Assembly: GCA_027257055.1 (NCBI GenBank)
Contig: JAPVLO010000975.1
Location: 186,001-250,000 of the forward strand
DNA: 64,000 nt
From: Cephalopachus bancanus
Lineage: Eukaryota > Chordata > Mammalia > Primates > Tarsiidae
Reading direction: 5' to 3'
Within the stretch, counting starts at the first letter, position 1. Each line of letters begins with the position of its first letter. This document shows positions 12,600 to 24,241 of the stretch, piece after piece. Both the position numbers and the translations under genes were made by a program. Below the pieces are notes generated by a model. The model was not told where the DNA came from. It saw only the letters and a list, made by a program, of their open reading frames with translations, and did no database searches.

Positions 12600-13010
12600 C
12601 ATCTATACAGTACATAGCCGGCTGACGAAGAAACATGCTATCGTCCGCATTTTTTGACTTACCCGCGACAAACTTCTTCCCACACGTGGTCGTGAAGGCA
12701 GGGGCACGCAAGGGTCTACGCTGTCCTCAAGAGGACCGCCGCCTAGGCGGGATCACCATCTCCTCAAGAGGACCGGAGATCTCATCAGAAGGAGCAACGG
12801 CCTCGTGCGGCGGCAGACCAATGGCGGTCCTCTCCGGGTCCTCCCGCCCTCACCGGAAGAGTGAATAGCCCCGCCCCCTTGACCTTAGATGGAGTCGAGT
12901 GCCTGATTCCTGGCCAATGAGATGTGGAGGAGCAGGAACCACTTCCGCTCGGAGCCCCGCCCCACACGTGTTTTCCAATAAGCGCCGCCTTACTTTGTGT
13001 CAAAGTTGGG
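12600..13010. promoter_or_regulatory. CpG-island promoter, target gene unknown
   Basis: An abrupt rise in CpG and GC in AT-rich DNA. It contains ggccaatgag and gaccaatggc (CCAAT boxes), ccccgcccccttg and gccccgccccac (GC boxes), cacacgtg E-boxes, ttccgctcgg and a perfect 12-bp palindrome ccgcctaggcgg (12739-12750). tcctcaagaggaccg is repeated 37 bp apart (12724, 12761). This combination is typical of a housekeeping or bidirectional promoter. Confidence 0.6.
12663..12850 (-). other. Putative first exon from the 12.7-kb CpG island
   Basis: On the minus strand the island ends in a strong donor, gtcgcgg|gtaagtc (exon end 12663). Short ATG frames before it close quickly or run through the donor without a recognisable protein, so it is probably 5' UTR or a non-coding first exon. 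The 5' limit is a guess based on the CCAAT and GC boxes. Downstream exons would lie at lower coordinates. Confidence 0.35.
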
Positions 13011-13239
13011 AACATACTGTGCGCATTCTCGTGCGTTGTGGGGCCTGGCTCTGAAAATTCACCTGACACTGTTTGAATCTTTCTCTCCCCTTACTTGCGA
13101 TTCAGATGCAAGCACTCCAGATTCTGAGGCCCAAGAAGCTGGCAGAGCCACAGGATGGAAGAGAAACACCCTACTGATTGCAATGAAATGTGCAGTACAT
13201 CGGCCCTTGTATGTGAACACGCCCCCTGCCCTACTAATA

Positions 13240-13320
13240 GTCCATCATTTAGAGTTGTTTTGAGGATTAAATGAGAGAAGTGCCTGGTACATAGTGTTGC
13301 AGAAATGGTTCCTCTTCTTC
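13240..13320 (-). repeat. MIR core fragment
   Basis: gttgttttgaggattaaatg and gtgcctggtacatagt match the ancient MIR SINE. Confidence 0.5.
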
Positions 13321-13733
13321 CTTTTGAGACGTTCTCAGTTTCCAAGATGTTGACTAGCTGTGTAACCTAAGAAGAGTTCTATTTCAGGCTTCCTTCCTCA
13401 TCTGAAAATGAGAGTATCACATTTAGCAAATGACCGCTGCACATTTGCTATACACCTATGAGTAACCTAGGTTAAGAAAACAGAAAAAAATTGAACAGGC
13501 TCAATTTTTGAACAGGGTCCCCATTTTCATGGTGCATACATTCTGATAGAGAAGGAGGTGATGAGTATAAAAGCAAATGATTGCAGAAAAACAATAGAAT
13601 TGACTAGGAAGAATGCCATCAGGGTGCCTTGACAGTAAGGGATTCCTCATTTAAATCAGGTGATTTGATAATGTTTTACTAAGCAGGTGGCATTTGAGTT
13701 AGGACCCAAATTGCATCAAGAAATCAGCTTATG

Positions 13734-14383
13734 GAACCTGAGCAATTATCATACTACTATAAGAAAGGGATTGTCAGTAGTGGGAGCTGCCAGAGGAGGG
13801 GGTGAGATTGGCAGTTGAGGGGAACTGCCAGGGGAGGGAGGGGCACACCTCTCAACAAGGGTACCTGCATAATGAACACTTGTATACATAACCCTGAATT
13901 GTACCCCATATCTTCCAAAAAAAAAAAAAAAAAGAGCCGGGCTCGGTGGCTCAGCCTGTAATCCCGCGCTTTTGGAAGGCTGAGGTGAGTGGATTGCCTG
14001 AGTCCGCGGGTTCGAGACCCCCCCCGGGGCGGCGAGATCTCATCTCTACAATAAATCAAAAAATCAGCCGGGCGTGGTAGCGCATGCCTGTAATTCTGAC
14101 TACTTGGAAGGCTGAGGCAGAAGGATCGCCGGAGCCCAGCAGGTCGAGGCTGCGGTGGCTGGGAGCGGCCACTGCACTCCAGTCTGGGTGACATAGTGAG
14201 ACTCCAACTCAAAAAAAAAGGATAAAAAAGGTTCCATTGCCTTGCTAATCTATGGTGTGGCCATATGCTCTTTGAGCTATGGCCAGGCCATGTTTCCTGG
14301 CTTTGGGCCCCTCTTTCTCGCTCTCTAATTTACTTTCTAAATAAAAACTATATTTTCTAATCAAAAAAAGAAAAAAGAAAAAT
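13734..14383 (+). mobile_element. Truncated L1 with 3' transduction carrying an Alu
   Basis: A perfect 13-bp duplication, aaatcagcttatg, brackets the unit (13721-13733 and 14384-14396). Inside, 13734-13917 is the L1 3' UTR (gattggcagttgagggg, ggtacctgcataatgaacac, ccctgaattgtacccc) and ends in an A run. An Alu (13935-14218) follows, then about 140 bp of unrelated sequence ending in AATAAA (14340) and, 17 bp later, a second A-rich tail. This is the signature of L1 read-through to a downstream polyadenylation signal. The Alu may have been carried along or may have landed in the A tail later. Confidence 0.7.
13935..14218 (+). mobile_element. Alu inside the 3'-transduced unit
   Basis: Full dimer placed between an L1 A tail and the transduced segment. 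It carries gggttcgagacc and the gactccaactc end. Confidence 0.9.
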
Positions 14384-14689
14384 AAATCAGCTTATGTGCA
14401 TACACGAAGGATAAAAATACCCCAGGGAGCGGGAACAACCACGGCACAGGCTTTGAGAAGAAAATAAGCGCAGTATGTCCACAAACAGGCCAGTGTAGCA
14501 GAGTGGTTAGTGAATGATGAGAGTGTACAACACTATGAGGCTGGAGATTCAGGCGGCGACCAGATCATGTTCATACTATTTTATCCAGAACTCCTGGCTC
14601 TTATAAAAGTCAGTGACAAACATGCTGAGTAGCATGGTGCACGATGGCACTTTTCCAAAACCCCACCTAAAAATGTTTGAGACCAAAGT

Positions 14690-15960
14690 TCTTGTAAGAT
14701 ATGTGCATTCATTATAATTTTCAAGACATTATTATTTAGAGAAGTTTGACATTCACAGCAAATGGACAGGAAGGTACAGAGACCTCTCATATGTCACCTT
14801 CCCCCACACAGGCATAGCCTGTCCCATTATCAATAACCCCACCATTGGTCCATTTGTTACAACTGAGGAGCCCACATTGACACATCATGATCACACCAAG
14901 TTCATAGTTTATATTAGGTTTCACTCTTGGTGTTGTAAACTGTATGGTTTGCACAAATGTACATTGATATTTATCCACCATTGGAGTAACATACAGAGTT
15001 GTGTCACTGCCCTAAAAGTCCCGTGGTGGGCCCACCCCGCTCCCTGAAAATCACTGACCATTTTACTGTATCCATAATTTGCCTTTTCTAGAAGGTCATA
15101 TAGTTGGAATCATACAGTATGTAGCCTTTTCAGATCAGCTTTATTCACTTAGTAATAAGCACTTAAGCTTCCAGCATATCTTTTCATGGCTTGATAACGT
15201 ATTCTTTTTAGCGCTCTGATTAAGTATTCAATTGTTTGGATGTATCACAGTTTACTTATCCATTCATCTACTGAAGGGCGTTTTGCTTGCTTCCAAATTT
15301 TGACAATTATTAATAAAACTGCTACAAACATCTGTGTGCAAGTTTTTGTGTAGACGGGAGTATTGTGAATCCTTTGTGCAAATACCAAGGAGTATGAATT
15401 CTGGATCATATGGTAAGTGTGTGTTTAGATTTGTTGGCAATTGCCAGAATCTTCCAAGATGGCTGTACCAATTTTCATTACCACCTGCAATGGATGAGAG
15501 TCCCTGTTTTTCTGCATCCTCTCCGGCATTAGTGCTGTCAGTGTTCAGCATGTTGACCATTCCAATAGGTATGCAGTGCTATCTTACTGTTGTTTTAATT
15601 TGCATTCTCTGATGATATATGATGTGGAGCATCTAGTTATTTGCTTATTTGTCATTTGCATATCAACTTTGGTGAGGTGTTTGTTAATTTCTTTGGCCCA
15701 GTTTCTAACTGTGTTGCTTCCTTTCTTATTGCTAAGTTTTAAAACTTATTTGTATATTTCGGATAACAGGCCTTTATCAAATGTGAATTTGAAAATATTT
15801 TCTCCCAGTTCGTAGCTTCTCTTTTCATTCTCTTGAAAATGTCTTTTGCAGAGTAGAAATCTTAATACATTTTTAAGATAAGAAAGCAATTTTACTTTAT
15901 TATTCATATGCATAGCTAACTGGACCATTTATTGAATATCTTTTCTATCCCAACAGATTG
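14690..15960 (-). mobile_element. Old L1M 3' half
   Basis: Reverse L1 3' UTR then ORF2 C-terminus (gaatcatacagtatgtagcc, ttctgcatcctctccggc). Many stops. Confidence 0.75.
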
Positions 15961-16445
15961 GTATTGCTACTTTGGGATATGATAAAATTTCCATGTGTAC
16001 AAGGATCTACTTTTAAGTTCTCTGTTCTCATCCACTGGTTTATTCCACTGCTTTGTAACCTTTTCACATCATGAACACGTAGAAATAATCATCTTTGCAT
16101 GTCAACAACATCTCGCAGACTAGTCCCAGACCAAAGCATCAGAGAGATTTTCCAGAGGGTCCTCCAGAGACATGAGTGACTAACTCTCCTTTGAATTCAA
16201 CCCTTGCAGCTTCACATCATTGTATAGCTTGTAGGCACCCTCCAGCACCAGCCAAATGGTGGCAGCCTCATAGAGCAGCTAGACACAGAAGACTTGCAGT
16301 CGTTGGGCTTTCATGGAATACTGTATCCAAGGGAAGTGCACCACAACAAGGGAGCACCATGTTGGCCAAAAATAAAAACAAAACAAAAGCCTCACAAATG
16401 GGCACCCCAACAGTGACTAATGGCAGCTTTATCTTACTAAAGTAA

Positions 16446-16447
<2 letters not shown>

Positions 16448-16513
<66 letters not shown>

Positions 16514-16516
16514 TTA
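16448..16516 (+). repeat. (CA)n(TA)n microsatellite
   Basis: About 20 CA units followed by about 12 TA units. Confidence 0.95.
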
Positions 16517-18525
16517 AATAAAAGAGCAATTCTGCCATCATGGATGAGGGAGAACCCATGAAAAGATGTCAGCAATCAACAAAATTTTAATGAGTCTACA
16601 CCCACAAGGGTTTCTCAGATTCAAAGCCATGGAACCCATCTAAAACAACCTGTCCTGGAAGACAGACATAGAATTTAGACTATGGATGGCAAAGAAACTC
16701 AACAAGCTCCATGAGAAAGTGGATACACAGATCATTCACACCACAAATACAATGCAGGAAGTAAAGCTGTTCATTATAAGAAAGGACCAATCTGAACTAC
16801 TAAAAATAAAGAATTATTTTCTAGAATTTTAAAACACAATAGCAAGCCTGAACAGCAGAATCAATCAGGCAGAGGAAAAAAATCTCAGAGGTTGGGAATC
16901 AAACTATTGAACTAACCCAGCTCAACACAAACAAGGAGAAAAGGCTTAGGAAGAATGAGCAAAGGCTATGATAGGTTTGAGATTATGTAAAGAAAACAAA
17001 TCTACACTTGATTTGCAACCCTGAGACAGAAGGAGAAATTGAAAACACCCTGGAACAAGCCTTCTTAGATGTCATCCAAGAACATTTTCTTTATCTTGTT
17101 ATAAAGGTGGCCATGTCATTACAAGCAATTCAGAGAACTCCTATAAGGTCTTACATGAGAAAACCATCCCCAAGACACATAATAATCTGCCTCTTCAAGG
17201 TAGGTATGAATATCCTAAAGGCAGTTAGAGAGAAGGGACAGATCACCTAATGAGAAAGACTCATCATAATTCTGGCAAACTTCTCAGCAGAAATCCTACA
17301 AGGCTGAAGCAAGTGGGATCTCATTTTTAACATTGTTAAAGTCATGCAATGCCAGCCAAGAATTTCCTATCCTGCCAAGTTAGTCTTCATTAATGAAGGA
17401 TCATTGAAATACTTCCCAGATATCCAATTCCTAAGAAAATATGCCACCTCCAAAGTATGCCACATTCAGGAAATGCTTTAATTAAGTTCTAAGCACAGAA
17501 ATGAAAATATGGGTTCACCCATCACAAAGGCACCGGCAAGCACATAGTTTACAGAGCATACAAATCAACCACAAAACCTGAAAAGCAAAGCAAACTCTTA
17601 AAAGCAATATGGCACGACAAGCCCCTACATATCAATAACCAACTTAAATGTAAATGGGCTGAACCGCACAACTCTGAACACATACAGTGGCAAATTGGAT
17701 AAAGAAGCATGAGCCATCCTTCTGCTGCCTTCAAGAGACTCATCTCACTGCAAAGGACACCCACAGGTTCAAGGAAAAGGGCTGGAGAACGATCTCCAGG
17801 CAAATGGAAAATAAAACAAAACCAAAAAAAAAAAGCAGGAGAAGCTATCATTATATCAGACAAAACAGATGTTAAATCAATAAAAGTCAAAAAAGAAAAA
17901 GAGACACTGAAGGACAATACATAATGATAAAAGGTTTAATCCATCAGCAAGAATATCCATCCTGTATACCCACTCAACATAAGAGCACTCAGATTTATAA
18001 ACCAATTGCTAATTAAACTCAGAGAAGACATAGACAGTTATATAATTTTAATTGAAGAATTGAATACCCCACTAACAGCCTTAGACCACTGAGGCAAAAA
18101 ACTAACAAGGAAATCCAGAACCTAAACTTGACACTCAACCAGTTGGACCTAATAGACATGTACAGAACACTTCACTCCACAACCACATAATATGCATTCT
18201 TCTTATCAGCACATGGAACATACTCCAAGATTGACCACATACTCAGACATAAACCAAGCATGAACAAATTTCAAAATGTCAAAATCAAACCAAGCATCTT
18301 ATCAGACCACAGTGTAATAAAAATAAATGTTAGCATCAAAAGGAAGCCCTACAAACATACACATACATAAAAATTAAACAACATGCTTCTGAATGATTTT
18401 TGGTTAACAAATATATCAAGGCAGAAATGAAAAGATTTCTAAAAACAAAGATACAATACACCAAAACTGCTGAGATACCATGAAATCAGTGCTGACAGGG
18501 AAATTTATAGCATTGCATGCATATA

Positions 18526-18879
18526 TGAAGTGGAAGCCCCCCCAATGGAATTTATTTACTAAAAAATGTGTACTCATTCTTACATGTTTAAACTTCAGTA
18601 ACCTTCAAAGTACTCTCCATTTGATGAGATATACCTTTGAGATGCTTTTGTTATGGTTCAAAACAGTTTGTAAACTTACCAATTTTGATACCTTTTAGTG
18701 CTTCTGCCATTTTTTGTTTCACCTTTTCCACATTGGCAAAACATTTTCCCTTGAGGACTTTCTTTATCCAGGGAGGGAGGGGCAAGGGAAGTTATGCTGT
18801 GTTTGGTTAAAAACTGCTGGACACTCAGTGCAGTGTGGGCAGGTATGTTGCCATGGTGGGAGAATCTGTCACATGTTTG

Positions 18880-18927
<48 letters not shown>

Positions 18928-19075
18928 CACTGAAGATGAACATAGTCACTCATACCAATGCTAGCTGGTATGCCGATGCCAATGGGTTTCTAGAACACTT
19001 ACCTAGTGTGGGAAGTATGTACTACAAGGGGCCTGCTCTTCAAAAGATAATTCCCCTTTATTGGGTCCCTCCTTG
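18526..19075 (-). mobile_element. Internally deleted mariner transposon nested in L1 ORF2
   Basis: The L1 sequence breaks at gcatgcata and resumes at tcaataaaatag with TA at both junctions, the Tc1/mariner target duplication. The ends are imperfect inverted repeats (tgaagtggaagccccccc and, reversed, caaggagggacccaataaa). The minus frame near 18700-18880 reads HGNIPAHTALSVQQFLTKH, the second catalytic-aspartate block of DD34D mariner transposases, with the key Asp changed to Gly. At 550 bp it is less than half of a full 1.3-kb mariner. A (CA)n run at 18881-18925 sits inside it. It is dead but younger than the L1. I cannot name the subfamily securely; it does not read like Hsmar1/SETMAR. Confidence 0.75.
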
Positions 19076-20736
19076 TATCAATAAAATAGAAGGATATCAA
19101 GTAAACAGTCTAATGTCGCACCTAAGGGAACTGGAAAGACAAGAGCAATTCAATTTAATAATTAGTTTTAAAAGGAAATAATTTTAAAAAGTCACAAATA
19201 AATGAAATCAAGACCAAAAAATTATACAAAGGATCAATGAGATGAAAATCTGGTTCTTTCAAAGGGTAAAAGCTTGAAGGACCCTGGCTAGATTAACAAC
19301 AACAACAATGCAAAGACAGAAAATTCAAACAAACGAAATTACAAACAAAAAATGAGATGTTACAACTGAACCTAAAGTACAAAAGTTTATTAGAAATTAC
19401 TATGAACATATATATGCAATTAAACTAGAAATTATAGAGGAAATGATGGAAGCCTTGGCATCATATAACATCTAAAGAGTCAAATAGGAAGAAACTGAAA
19501 CCCTAAACAGACCAACAAAAACCCAAGAAATTGACAAAGTTATAAGAAAAAAATAAAAACCCTGGGACAGATAGTTTCTTAGCAAATTCTACAAGATGTA
19601 CAAGGAAGAACTGGTACCAATCCTACTGAAAGTATTCCAGGCAATCAAGAAGGAAGGAATTCTCCCTAGCTCATTCTATGAAGCCAATATCATGCTGATA
19701 CCCCCAAAATTGCAAAGACCCAATGAAGAAAGAAAACTACAGTCCAATTTCCCCAATGAACATAGATGCAAAAATTCTCAACGACACTCTAGCAAATCGC
19801 ATCTAACAGCATTTTTCAAGGATCATTCATCACAACCAGGTAGGCTTCATTCCCAAGATGCAATGCTGGTTCAACATACGTAAATCAGCAAATGTCACAT
19901 AAACAGGTGTAAAACCAAGAGCCACATAATTATCTCATTAAACATAAAAAGCATTTTAAAAACCCATCATACCTTCTTTATTTAAAAGCTTCAAACGCCT
20001 AGTCATTGAAGGAAGTTTCCTCAAAACAATGAGAGCCATCTAGGACAAACCTGCAGCAACATCACACTTAACAGGCAGAAACTGAAAACATTACCCCTAA
20101 GAACTGAAACAAGCAAGGATACCCACGCTCATTCCTCCTATTTAACATAATACTGGAAGTCTGAGCCAGAGCAATCAGACAGGAGAAAGAAATTAGGGAT
20201 ATCTAAATAGAAAAAGAGAAAGTTAAACTATCCCTCTTTGCAGCTGATATAATTCTATGCCTAGAGAATGCTAGAAAGTCTGTCACAAACCTCCTTTCAC
20301 TAAAAAACACCCTTGGTACTGTCTCAGGATATAAAATGAATATGTAAAAAAAATTCATTTCTATACACTCACAAAAAAGACAAGCAAGCCGAGAACCATA
20401 TAAAAGATAATCCCATTCACAATAGCTACAAAAAAATAAAATACCTTGGCATCCTTCTAACCAAAAAGTGAAAGACCTTTATAGTGAGAACTACAAAATA
20501 CTGCTCAAAGAAATCAAGGATGACACAAACAAATGGAAGAACATTCCAAACTCATGAATTGGGAGAATTAATATTGTCAAGATGTCCATCACACCCAAGG
20601 AAAACTGCAGATTCAATACAATCCCTATCAAATTACCAGCATCATTTTTCACAAACCTAGAAAAGACAATACAGAAATTCATATAGTGGCAAAATGAGCC
20701 TGAATAACTAAAGAAAACCCCAGGAAGGAAAAAAAA

Positions 20737-20916
20737 GAAAAGCTTAGCTGGGCGTGGTCGCGCGAGCCTGTAATTCCAGCTACTTGGAAGGCTGAGGCGG
20801 AAGGACCGCTGGAGCCCAGCAGGTCGAGGCTGCGGTGGCCAGGAGGGGCCACTACACTCCAGTCTGGGTGACAGAGTGAGACTCCAACTCCTCCAACTCA
20901 AAAAAAAAAGAAAAAA
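20737..20916 (+). mobile_element. 5'-truncated Alu (right monomer) in L1
   Basis: Starts at agctgggcgtggtcgcg, so the left monomer is missing. The 3' end has a doubled ctccaactc followed by an A run. L1 sequence continues on both sides (ggaaggaaaaaaaagaaaagct before and aagct after), which acts as the target duplication. Confidence 0.8.
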
Positions 20917-22559
20917 AGCTGGAGTCATCAACCTTTCAGACTTCAAAATTTACTACAAGGCTATAATAACCAAGATAGCATAGTACTGGCACAAAAGCAG
21001 ACACACAGACCTATGGAACAAGACAGAGAAACAAAACCATGAACCTTCAACCAACTCGTCTTCAATAAGGCTGACAAAGACAAACATCGGCGAAAGGAAA
21101 CCATATTTAGAAATGGTGCTGGCAAAACTGACTAGCCACATGCAGAAGAATGTAACTGGACCCTTACTTATCACCATATATAAAAATTATCTCAAATCAA
21201 TCAATGACTTAAATGTGTAACCTTAAACTACAGGAATCTTAGCAGAACATTTAAGGAACACCCTCTTGGACCTCAGAGTAGGCAATGAATTCATAGGCAA
21301 GTCCTGAAAAACAAATGCAGAAAAATCTAAAATTGAGAGATGGCACCTTATCAAGTTAAAAAATTTTTGCTCAGCAAAAGAAATCATCAAGAGACAATCC
21401 ACAGAATGGGGGGAAAGTATTTACCAGGGATGCATCCAGCAATGGCCTAACATCCAAATGTGAAAAAATGCTCAACCTCACTGATCATCAGAGAAATGCA
21501 AATCAAAACTACAGTGAGATACCACCTCATACAAATCAGGATAGCTGTCATTAAAAAGTACAAACAACAGCAACAAGAAAACAGGTGTTGGCAAGGCTGG
21601 AGAGAAAACGGAGTGTTACTACACTATTGGTGGGAATGTAAGTTAGTCCAACTTTTGCAGAAAGCAGTGTGGCACTTTCTCAAATAATTAAAAACTGAAT
21701 TACCATATGATCCAGCAATCCCATTTCTGGGACTATACATAGAGGGACATAAATTGCTCTATCAAAAAGACACTGGAACACATATTTTCATTGCAACACT
21801 GTTCTCAATAGCAAAAACATGGAACCAGCCCAGATGTCTACCAAAAGTGGACTTGATAAAGAAAATGTGGTGCATATACCACATTGCATATCCTATGTAG
21901 CCATAAAGAAGAATAAAATAATGTCTTTTGCAGCAACATTGATGATACTGGAGACTATCATTCTAAGTGAACGATCACAGAAACAAAAAAATGAATACCA
22001 CATGTTCTCACTTATAAGTGGGCCCTGCACTTTGGACATACGAGCAAAAAGACAGGAACACCTGAAGTTGGGCACTGCTAAGGAGGGCAAGGAGGTGAGG
22101 TAAGGGGCACGCAATTGCCCATTGGGTACAATGTCCACTCTTAGGGAGAAAGAGGGCTTACAAGAAGCCCAAACCTTACCTGCAGGTAATTTACTTATGT
22201 AGCAAATCCTCACATGTACCCCATGACACTAAAATAAATAATAAAAACAAATCCTGTTTAAAAATATTTACAGTAATTTATAATTATGATAATTCATAAT
22301 ACTAAAGGCATAAATAAGAGGATAAAAAATTCCCTTAAATTCCCAATACCAAATTGTTGGTATTTTGCTGTACATATTCCCAGCCGTTTGCAGGTATGTC
22401 TCCATGAACACTTATGTGTGTTCCATAGTCTTTTGATCTGTTTTTAAATGTAATTACAAAATAAAATTTATCTAAAATCATTAATGTGCTTTATTTTTTT
22501 TTAAGTTTTGATCTGGCTTTAATCTTAATAAGTTGAAATACTGGGGCATTTGTCATGCA

Positions 22560-24180
22560 TAGGTAATGCTGATTCTAATTTTGGGGTATAGGACTTCAGA
22601 TTCTGACCAAGAAGTGGTAACAGGGACCAAATTAACACACCTATCAAATTTACAACCAGACAAAATATATGAAATCGTGATTTTTCAATATATTGGACAT
22701 CAGGCAAGAAGACAGTATTCTCTGAGAGATGAAAAGCAAGTGAGATGAGCCCTGCAATTTCCCAAGCTCACTGCCTAAAAAGACATGGCAGATCACAGTG
22801 CCCAGAAGGGAAGCCTGATTGTCTCCTTAAGTTGATGACATGGAGCTGGGAGTCTAGGGATGCCAAGATGGATGGTGCTTGTAGGAGAAAAATCCAGGGA
22901 AGAGACAGCTCCACAAAGAGAAATTAAAGATCATCCAAGTCTGGGAATTATTCTTACTCCCATTAGTCAGAATGAAAAACCTCATAATCATAGGAGTAAT
23001 GTTTTGCCTTAGAGGTGAAGAGATGTTGGGCATGGATGAAACATAGTTTGTATCTCACCAAAACAAATTTCAAAAGCAAGACTCAAAATGATAACACCAT
23101 TTCCAAGAAATTTAACTGAATTTTACAACAAAACTCGATTATTATTTATTTCTAGAAATACAAAGAACATCCCGCATTCAACAAGGTAAAGTTTACAATG
23201 TCTGACATCCAATGCCAAATTATCAGGCATTGAAGGAAACAGGAATGTAGGATTAATAATGAAGAGAAAAATAAATTAAAACTGAACTAAAAATGAGACA
23301 GGTGATAGAGTAGTAGACAAGAACATCAAAACAGTTTCGTATATAACAAATTCCTATGTTTAAGCAATAACAGAAAAGGTTAAACATGTTACACAAGGAG
23401 TTAGAAGATATAAATAAGACCCTAAGTAGATTTTGAGATATAGAAACTAACATAGCTGAGTTTCAAAAATACACTGCTTTGGATTAATGGCAGATTAGAC
23501 ATGCAAGAAGAAAGGGATGGTGAACCTGAAGATGGAACATTAAAACTTTCCAGAATGAAGCACACAGAGAGGAAAACAATGGATAGAACATTAGTGAATT
23601 TGTGGAGCAACTTCAAGAGGTGTAATGTACATGCCATTGAAGACTTTGAAGGCTCAAAAAAGTGGGGCAAGAAAAAATATTTGAAGAAGCAGTGGATAAA
23701 AGTATTCAAATTTGAGAAAACTATCAACCCACAGATTTGAAAAATGAAAAAAACAAAACAATCCCACAAGCAAGAAATATGAAAGAAGCTACACCAAGCT
23801 CCATCAAAATTAAGTTACTTAAAACCAATGATAAAGAGAAAATCTTCAAAGCACCTAAAGGTGAAAAAAAGACACATAGAGAAAAGATAAGTGTAGATTT
23901 CTTGTCAAAAGCAATGAAACGAAAGGGGAGAGGAGGGAGCAACATCCTTAAGGAACTAAAAGAAAAATAAAACTGTCAATCTAACACTCTATACACTATA
24001 AAACACATTGTGAAAAAAGGTGAAAAAAGGCTTTTTCTAAAATACAAAATATTACATAATTAATATTTTGGCAGTATGACAAATTTTAAAGGATTTTAAA
24101 AATGATTGTTTAAATCTTTTAGTCAGACAGAAAATGATACGAGATAAAAATCTGGACCTACACGAATAAATGAAGAGAAC
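22560..24180 (+). mobile_element. HAL1-like (half-L1) relic
   Basis: Plus-strand sequence resembling L1M/HAL1 ORF1: a gene-like order from cagattctgaccaagaag through aatgaagcacacagagag to agaaaatcttcaaagcacc. No ORF2 follows. Open pieces at 23501-23740 and 23737-23970 are its remnants. Confidence 0.55.
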
Positions 24181-24241
24181 CAGAAATAGCAACTATAGAG
24201 GTAAGTAAAACAATGATTTCCCTATTTTGTAAATGTCTTTT

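Larger units (their letters stand above)
16130..22255 (+). mobile_element. Near full-length decayed L1
   Basis: Plus-oriented L1. ORF1-like sequence covers about 16500-17550. ORF2 starts near 17600 with endonuclease-type sequence (ANWIKKHEPSFCCLQETHL at 17687) and continues through a reverse transcriptase region (SKNP-type palm near 20220) to the C-terminus near 22020. The 3' UTR ends in an A-rich tail at 22255. Every frame is broken by many stops and indels, so it cannot move. It is interrupted by a mariner (18526-19075) and a half Alu (20737-20916). The 5' limit is approximate. Confidence 0.75.

Noticed and set aside
18676..18930. Frame with a poly(Cys-Val) start
   Set aside because: Its start is a (CA)n repeat. 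Only the later part is meaningful, as mariner remnant.
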